IMG/VR virus record: IMGVR_UViG_3300030451_006372 | Span: 1-20,259 of that record | Strand: one strand, 5' to 3' | DNA length: 20,259 nt | Origin: a virus | Shown here: piece after piece, positions 15,040 through 20,259 of the stretch | How the letters are laid out: every line of letters begins with the position of its first letter | Numbering within the stretch: position 1 is the stretch's first letter | Position numbers and translations under genes: made by a program | The notes under the pieces: model-generated | The model's input: the letters and a program-made list of their open reading frames with translations, nothing else | The model's database searches: none | What the model was told of the DNA's origin: nothing

Positions 15040-15987
15040 TTAATTCTTCTGAGCTATTATAACATCAGTATACTGAATACCCAAGTTAAAGTTAGGATTT
15101 CCAAACCCATGACTGTGACCTTGACCACTACCGACAGATGATGTTCTACCAACGTTTGATACAGATCCTGATTGACCAATATTGTAACCTTCATAAAGAT
15201 TTGCTCTACCAGAACCACTACTTGGATAATTGTTCGCACTCATCGGAGAACCATTTTGATGTTGACCGTGGTTTCCTGATCTAAATGCAAAGTGATAATG
15301 ACTTGGTATTTGTGCCTCTGTTAGTGTGTGACTGGATACAGAACCGTTCGCTGTGGTTACTGTGCTATTAAATCTACTTGAAAATGAATAATCACCACCA
15401 CTGCTGACGCTTCCGCTAACTAATCTCAATGCTCGGTCATTAACACCAGATGTTATTTTTGTCCAACCAGTTGGTGCTGTTGTTTGTTGAAATAACATTC
15501 TAGTTCCAGATGGGAATTCGTAATCATCACCATCTTGACCATTTTGTCCCTTTTGACCCTTTTCACCCTTAGTGGAATTATCTTCACCCTTCTGACCTTT
15601 CGTAGAATTATCTTCTCCCTTTTGTCCTTTTACACCTACACCTATCTCACCTTTTTGTCCCTTTTCTCCTTTCTGTCCTTTTGTACCTTGACCACCTGAA
15701 ACACCAACTTCTCCCTTTTGACCTTTTTCTCCTTTCTCTCCCTTTTGACCCTTTGTTGAATTATCCTCACCTTTTTGACCTTTCTCACCTTTTTGTCCTT
15801 TTTCCCCCTTCTGACCTTTATCACCTTGATCACCTTTTTGACCTTTCTCACCTTTTTGTCCCTTCTCTCCCTTCGTACCTGCAGATGCATCTTTTTTCCA
15901 CACCGAACCATTCCAAATGAATGTCATACCATTTGCGGTATACTTATCATTTGTATTTGGACTATTTGGAAAATCGAATGCTGCCAT
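15040..15987 (-). CDS. Collagen-like tail fibre (fibre C)
   Basis: 315 residues. The N-terminal anchor is MAAFDFPNSPNTNDKYTANG followed by FIWNGSVW. Collagen-like Gly-X-Y repeats run from 37 to 153 with no proline at all. They carry three four-residue interruptions (NSTK after GED). The C-terminal domain from about 158 begins FPSGTRMLFQQTTAPTGWTK and contains ALRLVSGS, HYH at 230-232 and HSH at 291-293. It is a tail-fibre tip of the PSGTRMLFQQ-APTGWTK type found in many phages, different from the IPSGWYLCDG type in its two upstream neighbours. It is thus a mosaic of a shared stalk and a different head. The gene follows fibre B by about ten bases and precedes the four-Cys gene by two. Confidence 0.87.
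   Translation of the reverse strand: MAAFDFPNSPNTNDKYTANGMTFIWNGSVWKKDASAGTKGEKGQKGEKGQKGDQGDKGQKGEKGQKGEKGQKGEDNSTKGQKGEKGEKGQKGEVGVSGGQGTKGQKGEKGQKGEIGVGVKGQKGEDNSTKGQKGEDNSTKGEKGQKGQNGQDGDDYEFPSGTRMLFQQTTAPTGWTKITSGVNDRALRLVSGSVSSGGDYSFSSRFNSTVTTANGSVSSHTLTEAQIPSHYHFAFRSGNHGQHQNGSPMSANNYPSSGSGRANLYEGYNIGQSGSVSNVGRTSSVGSGQGHSHGFGNPNFNLGIQYTDVIIAQKN
15529..15879 (-). repeat. Collagen-like Gly-X-Y coding repeat of fibre C
   Basis: A 9-bp-period repeat encoding mainly GQK and GEK triplets, with three GEDNSTK interruptions. Confidence 0.88.
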
Positions 15988-15997
15988 AATTTATATA

Positions 15998-17026
15998 TTA
16001 AGATTTCATGATGTAACAAAGTGCATAATATGGTGGTCTGTTTTCGTGTGCTTGTCCTCCACCTGTGTTTTGCATATTTAACATTCCACCAGGATATCCA
16101 CCAGCACCACCTAAAGAAATATATCCAAAACCATTAGGACCTGTTGCAACAATTTTATATGGATCCAAATCAGTATCATGATCGTGTGCTGGCATCTCAT
16201 TTATTGATAGTGTTACAGTATTTGCACCGCCAGTATTACCAACTGAATATCCACTACCAGCACCAACGACAAATCTATCTCTTAAATCGGGTGTTCCATT
16301 TGATCCATCACATAGATACCAACCTGATGGTATTTGATTTGCTGCACCAGACCATAAACCTATAAAACCTGAAGGAATACCAGTTGAACCAGTAACCCCA
16401 ATTTCACCTTTCTGACCTTTCGTAGAATTATCTTCTCCTTTTTGACCTTTTTCACCTTTCACACCAGCAGATCCACCAGTACCTTGGTTTCCTTGAGCAC
16501 CTACTTCTCCTTTTTGACCTTTATCACCCTTTGAACCACCAGTACCACCAGTACCTTGAGGACCTACATCACCTTTCTGACCTTTTTGACCCTTTGTAGA
16601 ATTGTCTGCACCTGTTTGACCTTTCTCCCCTTTCTGTCCCTTTGTAGAATTATCTTCACCTTTCTGACCCTTCGTGGAATTATCTTCACCTTTCTGACCT
16701 TTTTGTCCTACTTCACCTTTCTGACCTTTAGTTCCTGTCGCATCATTTCCATTTTGCCCCTTCTGACCTTTTTCACCCTTTTCTCCCTTCTCACCTTTAT
16801 CACCCTTACCACCTACATTACCTGATAATCCAACTTCACCTTTTTGTCCTTTCTCTCCTTTGTCTCCCTTTTGTCCTTTTTCTCCTTTCTCTCCTTTATC
16901 ACCCTTCGTTCCTTTAACACCAGGAGATGCTGGTTGTTTCCAAGCAGTGCCATTCCACTTAAATGTTACACCATTAGATGTAAAGGTGTCATTCGTATTT
17001 GGACTGTTAGGAAAATTTACCGCCAT
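15998..17026 (-). CDS. Collagen-like tail fibre (fibre B)
   Basis: 342 residues. The anchor MAVNFPNSPNTNDTFTSNG then FKWNGTAWK (1-30) is nearly that of fibre C. Collagen-like repeats fill 36-216, the longest uninterrupted block here. It has only one proline and four NSTK interruptions, plus a Gly/Thr/Ser-rich stretch (GTGGTGGS, 158-165). The C-terminal collar-type domain includes IPSGWYLCDGSNGTPDLRDR (232-251), RFVVGAGSGYSVGNTGG and HDH at 281-283, and ends AHENRPPYYALCYIMKS. The ATG overlaps the stop of the 62-residue gene (TGATG). It is probably a trimeric receptor-binding fibre, with the His motif a possible metal site. Confidence 0.88.
   Translation of the reverse strand: MAVNFPNSPNTNDTFTSNGVTFKWNGTAWKQPASPGVKGTKGDKGEKGEKGQKGDKGEKGQKGEVGLSGNVGGKGDKGEKGEKGEKGQKGQNGNDATGTKGQKGEVGQKGQKGEDNSTKGQKGEDNSTKGQKGEKGQTGADNSTKGQKGQKGDVGPQGTGGTGGSKGDKGQKGEVGAQGNQGTGGSAGVKGEKGQKGEDNSTKGQKGEIGVTGSTGIPSGFIGLWSGAANQIPSGWYLCDGSNGTPDLRDRFVVGAGSGYSVGNTGGANTVTLSINEMPAHDHDTDLDPYKIVATGPNGFGYISLGGAGGYPGGMLNMQNTGGGQAHENRPPYYALCYIMKS
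16379..16921 (-). repeat. Collagen-like Gly-X-Y coding repeat of fibre B
   Basis: About 180 codons of 9-bp-period repeat with four GEDNSTK/GADNSTK interruptions. Synonymous codons vary between copies. Confidence 0.88.
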
Positions 17027-17214
17027 CAGGAAACTTCTTCTAAATTAATCTTATATTTTTTATTATTCTTGTTATTAACTACATACAAGTTCTCAGCACC
17101 CTCCACGAATGTCCAATCTCCTTGTGTGCTGTCTATTGAATTATTTTCATCAGTAGATATTCTCAAAGAACCATAACAAATAGTTGTGTCTCCACCTTGA
17201 ATTGTTGTTGCCAT
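17026..17214 (-). CDS. Small protein between two collagen-like fibres
   Basis: 62 residues (MATTIQGGDTTICYGSLRIS, ..., DWTFVEGAENLYVVNNKNNKKYKINLEEVS). It is probably an all-beta protein; no domain is recognised. The second half has the pattern of a beta-hairpin: hydrophobic VEGAENLYVVNN, then a lysine-rich turn, then KYKINLEEV. It lies 19 bases after the 643-residue fibre and overlaps fibre B by one base (TGATG), and a late-promoter-like AATAAATA precedes it. Size, packing and lack of signal peptide or membrane segment fit a minor virion or fibre-connecting protein, but the function is unknown. Confidence 0.72.
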   Translation of the reverse strand: MATTIQGGDTTICYGSLRISTDENNSIDSTQGDWTFVEGAENLYVVNNKNNKKYKINLEEVS

Positions 17215-17226
17215 AATCTTTTTACC

Positions 17227-17234
17227 TATTTATT
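17227..17234 (-). promoter_or_regulatory. T4-type late promoter candidate (AATAAATA)
   Basis: Minus-strand AATAAATA at 17234-17227, directly at the stop of the 643-residue fibre and 12 bases before the ATG at 17214. It matches NATAAATA; the short distance leaves a leader of only a few bases. Confidence 0.42.
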
Positions 17235-19165
17235 TAAGACTTCATAATATAACAAAGAGCATAGTATGGTGGTAGGTTTGCGTTAGTTGCAGATGATCCT
17301 TGTGAATTAGTGCCTGGTGTTGATCCTCCACTAGTTCCACTTGCAGTTCCTGCATTTGTTGTACCAGAGTGTGTGTGGTTACTTTCAGTTGATATTCTTC
17401 CTGAAATACCAGGTGTGACTGGGGTATTTCCACTTCTAGGAGTAACAGCACCTGATGTCCCACCAAAAGCACCATGATTATATAATAAATTATGAGAGTG
17501 AGAACCTCCACCACCCGTGGTGAATCCGTGAGTATGAGAACTACTGAATGAGTGTGTATGGTTGTCAACTGTATGACTGTGAGAAACTAAAGTTGCATCT
17601 GCACTACCACCTGTATTATCAACACTATAACCACTACCAGCACCAACAATAAAACGGTTTCTTAAATCAGGTGTTCCATTAGAACCATTACATAAGTACC
17701 AACCAGATGGAATTGCATTTGATGCACCTGACCAGATAATAATACCACCTGATGGTATGGCTGCTGTAATATTACCCAGTTCTCCTTTTTGACCTTTTGT
17801 TGAATTATCTTCTCCTTTCTGTCCTTTATCACCCTTTGTGGAATTGTCAGCACCAGGTGCACCTACTTCACCTTTTTGACCCTTTGTTGAATTATCTTCA
17901 CCTTTTTGACCTTTCTCTCCCTTATCACCTTTTGTTCCTTTAACACTATTTCCATCAACACCTTTTTGTCCCTTTTCACCTTTCTCACCCTTCTCTCCTT
18001 TTTGTCCTTTAGTAGAATTGTCCTCACCCTTTTGACCCTTATCACCTTCTCCTTTTTGACCTTTTTCTCCTTTGTCTCCTTTTTGACCCTTTTCACCTTT
18101 ACCACCTGCATTACCAGATAATCCTACCTCACCTTTTTGACCCTTCTCACCTTTCTCACCTTTTTGACCTTTCTCACCTTTTTCTCCTTTTTCACCCTTC
18201 TGACCTTTTAAGGCAGCGTTAGATGTAATTGAAACCCATTGATTAGAATCACCATCACCATAATAAACATGTAGATCAAAGTCATCACTATCCCACCACA
18301 TATCACCTGCAGAGGCACTACCTGGTGCATTATCAGATATGGTAACAGTAGCTCCACCACCACTTGTTCCTTTTTCTCCCTTCTGACCTTTTTGACCAAC
18401 ACCAAGTTCACCTTTCTGTCCTTTTGTAGAATTATCTTCACCTTTCTGTCCCTTATCACCATCGGTTCCATCTGCACCTGCTTCACCCTTCTGACCTTTT
18501 TGACCAACACCTATCTCTCCTTTTTGTCCCTTATTACCCTGTGCTTCAACATCACCTTGTTGTCCTTTCTCACCCTTATCACCCTTATCACCAACACTTC
18601 CTGTCAAACCTGTTTGACCTACCTCACCTTTTTGACCTTTATCCCCTGCTAATCCTCGACCACCAGCATTCGTCATTACCCACTGTGCTGAGTCACCATC
18701 ATTATAGTAAATGTACAAATCACCTGTATCACTCTCCCACCATAATTCACCTTCATTGGGTGTAGGATAATTAGGTGGAGTTTCACCAACTGAAACAGGG
18801 ATAACTGTTACAGTAGCAGCGATACCAGGATGACCTGAAGGACTTTGAACACTTACGTTTGCAGTGACAGCAGCACCAACAAAATTTAATTGAGTAATAC
18901 TACTTGATGATGATACAGGACTATCTTCATCAAATATAGTGATAGCACCAGGCACTAGACCACCACCAACTGGAACCCAATATCTTTTACCAGGATATGC
19001 TGGAACTGCGACCAGTTGATATTGAGCACCTGATGGTACTGATGGTGATACTAGTGGGTCTGATAAATTTGGTTCTGCCTGATCTAATCCTAGATATTGA
19101 TACCTGTCTTCAGATAACTGATCTTGCGGTACTCGTTTGGCTCTACCACTTAGATACTTTGGCAT
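17234..19165 (-). CDS. Collagen-like virion fibre protein, 643 residues (fibre A)
   Basis: The N-terminus (MPKYLSGRAKRVPQDQLSED, then YLGLDQAEPNLSDP and YPGKRYWVPVGGG, 1-70) is unlike the anchors of fibres B-D and probably docks on the baseplate or tail. Then come module 1 (GELWWESDTGDLYIYYNDGD, 139-158), collagen-like repeats (168-269), module 2 (GDMWWDSDDFDLHVYYGDGD, 287-306), and more repeats (320-463) with five NSTK interruptions in all. A collar-type tip follows (IPSGWYLCNGSNGTPDLRNR, 485-504). The tip has five HxH motifs, at 529, 536, 544, 556 and 597, recalling the iron-binding HxH sites of the T4 gp37 needle. It ends LPPYYALCYIMKS like fibre B. The gene starts one base after the upstream structural gene. 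Confidence 0.88.
   Translation of the reverse strand: MPKYLSGRAKRVPQDQLSEDRYQYLGLDQAEPNLSDPLVSPSVPSGAQYQLVAVPAYPGKRYWVPVGGGLVPGAITIFDEDSPVSSSSSITQLNFVGAAVTANVSVQSPSGHPGIAATVTVIPVSVGETPPNYPTPNEGELWWESDTGDLYIYYNDGDSAQWVMTNAGGRGLAGDKGQKGEVGQTGLTGSVGDKGDKGEKGQQGDVEAQGNKGQKGEIGVGQKGQKGEAGADGTDGDKGQKGEDNSTKGQKGELGVGQKGQKGEKGTSGGGATVTISDNAPGSASAGDMWWDSDDFDLHVYYGDGDSNQWVSITSNAALKGQKGEKGEKGEKGQKGEKGEKGQKGEVGLSGNAGGKGEKGQKGDKGEKGQKGEGDKGQKGEDNSTKGQKGEKGEKGEKGQKGVDGNSVKGTKGDKGEKGQKGEDNSTKGQKGEVGAPGADNSTKGDKGQKGEDNSTKGQKGELGNITAAIPSGGIIIWSGASNAIPSGWYLCNGSNGTPDLRNRFIVGAGSGYSVDNTGGSADATLVSHSHTVDNHTHSFSSSHTHGFTTGGGGSHSHNLLYNHGAFGGTSGAVTPRSGNTPVTPGISGRISTESNHTHSGTTNAGTASGTSGGSTPGTNSQGSSATNANLPPYYALCYIMKS
17777..18664 (-). 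repeat. Collagen-like Gly-X-Y coding repeats of fibre A
   Basis: Two 9-bp-period blocks, 18359-18664 and 17777-18208, separated by WWDSD module 2. Five GEDNSTK-type interruptions are present, and one proline (GAPGAD) near the end. Confidence 0.88.
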
Positions 19166-19166
19166 A

Positions 19167-20213
19167 TTAGGCAGTGCTATTTTCTAGAATACTTGCGATC
19201 AACTCCATTTCAAGAGGTGCAAAGAAACCTCCTGAATTACTTGGTCCGACCTGAACTAATATTTTAGTAGTTGATCTTATTGTAACGGGTAAAACTCCAT
19301 TACTTAAATCTGAAGTATTTGTTGATGCTGGATCTGTTGATCTTGGATATGGATGTTCAGTCGCACGATTATCCATTGTGCAAGTGAATATCAATGAATT
19401 GTCTGCAATTGATATAGTATCGTTTGCTTGTAAATTATGTGCTCTATCTAAAGTTAATACAATCTCTCCAGCATTAAGTCCAGTTTCTCCATGTATTGTC
19501 TTGACACCAGGACCACCATTATATACTGCATTCACAACATTAAATTTTGTTCCATTTGATGGATTACCATCTTGACTGTTAACCACCGTGATCGCATTGT
19601 CTCTCGCTCTTTCAAAATAATGTATTGCTGACTGATAAAAATGTTTATATCCTTTACTACTTCCTACCACCGCTGAAAATTCTTTCACACCAACTACTGT
19701 ATCGACTGTGTATGACTGTTGTGGATCTGGAAATATAGTTGTTGTAATACCAGCATTGCTTGAACAAGTAAATGCGATACCTGCTAAAGTTATTGGATCA
19801 TTGGCACTAAAATTATGATTTGTCTTGGTAAATATTGTAGCGATACCAGATGGTTCATCATAGAGAACGTTTGTTATAATTCCAACACCCTGCTGAGTTC
19901 CTTGAATATAAAGTTGATCTAAAATCAAAGGAGTTTTTTCTAATACTAATCTACCATCAACAAGTATTACTGCATCATTAGGTGGTATCTCTGCATCTTT
20001 TACTACACGAATATCTCTTGTGTTACCTGTGCTTCTTGAAGTCCTTTTTTGCGTAAAAGTAACAGTCGGATAGGTAACACCAATACCAACATTAGCAACT
20101 TGAGTATACAATAATAAAGCAGATGTACCAGTTGGAACCTCATACAACTTTTGCAGACCTGGTGAAACAGGAACTGCAATGGAAACAAATTTATTGACTG
20201 GTGCGATTGCCAT
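19167..20213 (-). CDS. Virion structural protein, baseplate/tail-peripheral type
   Basis: 348 residues starting MAIAPVNKFVSIAVPVSPGL. The sequence is beta-rich, with Thr/Val/Ile strands and many Asn/Gly turns and no enzyme motif. Two segments resemble each other: TNHNFSANDPITLAGIAFTC (131-150) and AHNLQANDTISIADNSLIFTC (about 256-276). Each ends in a short Cys-containing strand, which suggests an internal domain repeat. It ends with PLEMELIASILENSTA. Proteins with this position and layout in T4-like marine phages are virion structural components. It starts one base after the stop of the gene at the right edge (TAATATG) and precedes fibre A by one base, so it may form the platform fibre A attaches to. 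No named T4 counterpart can be assigned. Confidence 0.72.
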   Translation of the reverse strand: MAIAPVNKFVSIAVPVSPGLQKLYEVPTGTSALLLYTQVANVGIGVTYPTVTFTQKRTSRSTGNTRDIRVVKDAEIPPNDAVILVDGRLVLEKTPLILDQLYIQGTQQGVGIITNVLYDEPSGIATIFTKTNHNFSANDPITLAGIAFTCSSNAGITTTIFPDPQQSYTVDTVVGVKEFSAVVGSSKGYKHFYQSAIHYFERARDNAITVVNSQDGNPSNGTKFNVVNAVYNGGPGVKTIHGETGLNAGEIVLTLDRAHNLQANDTISIADNSLIFTCTMDNRATEHPYPRSTDPASTNTSDLSNGVLPVTIRSTTKILVQVGPSNSGGFFAPLEMELIASILENSTA

Positions 20214-20214
20214 A

Positions 20215-20259
20215 TTATCTCAATGCTAATATCAGTGGTGTAAGTTGTGCTTGAATTGC
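20215..20259 (-). CDS. C-terminal end of an unidentified upstream gene
   Basis: Only 14 codons and a TAA are visible, reading AIQAQLTPLILALR. The stop is one base before the next ATG, the same TAATATG junction seen elsewhere in this operon. This supports a real gene that continues beyond the right edge, presumably another structural gene. Confidence 0.6.
   Translation of the reverse strand, partial: AIQAQLTPLILALR

Noticed and set aside
15988-15997. TATAAATT just before the fibre C ATG as a late promoter
   Set aside because: It lies about three bases from the ATG, so transcription would start inside the gene, and the last base departs from the motif.
13090-18664. Short-period repeats that look at first like a CRISPR or satellite array
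   Set aside because: The period is 9 bases, in frame, and encodes Gly-X-Y; there are no spacers, and synonymous sites vary.
13014-18765. Plus-strand open frames rich in Leu/Thr/Phe or Leu/His/Pro opposite the fibres
   Set aside because: They are antisense shadows of the collagen-like repeats: low-complexity products, no promoter or ribosome site, and real genes on the other strand.
1-20259. tRNA genes, integrase, attachment site or insertion sequence
   Set aside because: None was seen by eye; gaps between genes are too short (under 80 bases) to hold most of them.

Overview
The window looks like part of the genome of a T4-like marine myovirus, most likely a cyanophage of Prochlorococcus or Synechococcus; a related phage of another marine host is not excluded. 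The reasons are low G+C, densely packed genes with start/stop overlaps, a long late-type run of tail-fibre and baseplate-peripheral genes, a tail assembly chaperone, 2-oxoglutarate/Fe(II) oxygenases, and a mix of host-type sigma70 promoters with T4-type late promoters (NATAAATA).

Layout. Left end (1-463): the N-terminal part of a D12-class adenine DNA methyltransferase on the minus strand, then a short divergent promoter region. 464-2300: three overlapping plus-strand 2OG/Fe(II) oxygenase genes behind a consensus sigma70 promoter. 2297-20259: one minus-strand block, read right to left. It starts with the tail end of an unidentified gene and a virion structural protein. Next come a 643-residue collagen-like fibre, a 62-residue protein, and two more collagen-like fibres. 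These are followed by a four-Cys small protein, oxygenase 4, a Phage_tail_APC-type chaperone, a fourth collagen-like fibre, and oxygenase 5. Two small genes behind their own sigma70 promoter come next, then a 1928-residue fibre with a C-terminal S74 self-cleaving chaperone, a 741-residue fibre, and a glycine-rich protein resembling the gp38 type of tip adhesin. The outermost plus- and minus-strand genes meet tail to tail at 2297-2300 and share their stop-codon bases.

How the genes may work together. The minus-strand block builds host-recognition fibres. Four fibres have shafts of Gly-X-Y repeats with almost no proline and with lysine in most Y positions (X-K-G). X-K-G is the sequence context used by collagen lysyl hydroxylases, which are 2OG/Fe(II) enzymes. 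Five predicted 2OG/Fe(II) oxygenases lie in the same window. Two are interleaved with the collagen-like genes, and one of these starts on the stop codon of a fibre gene (TAATG). The main hypothesis is a phage-encoded collagen-lysine modification system for tail fibres. The motifs and gene order are visible; the enzyme-substrate link is inference.

No tRNA, CRISPR array, insertion sequence or integrase is visible, and no gene-free stretch exceeds 80 bases.
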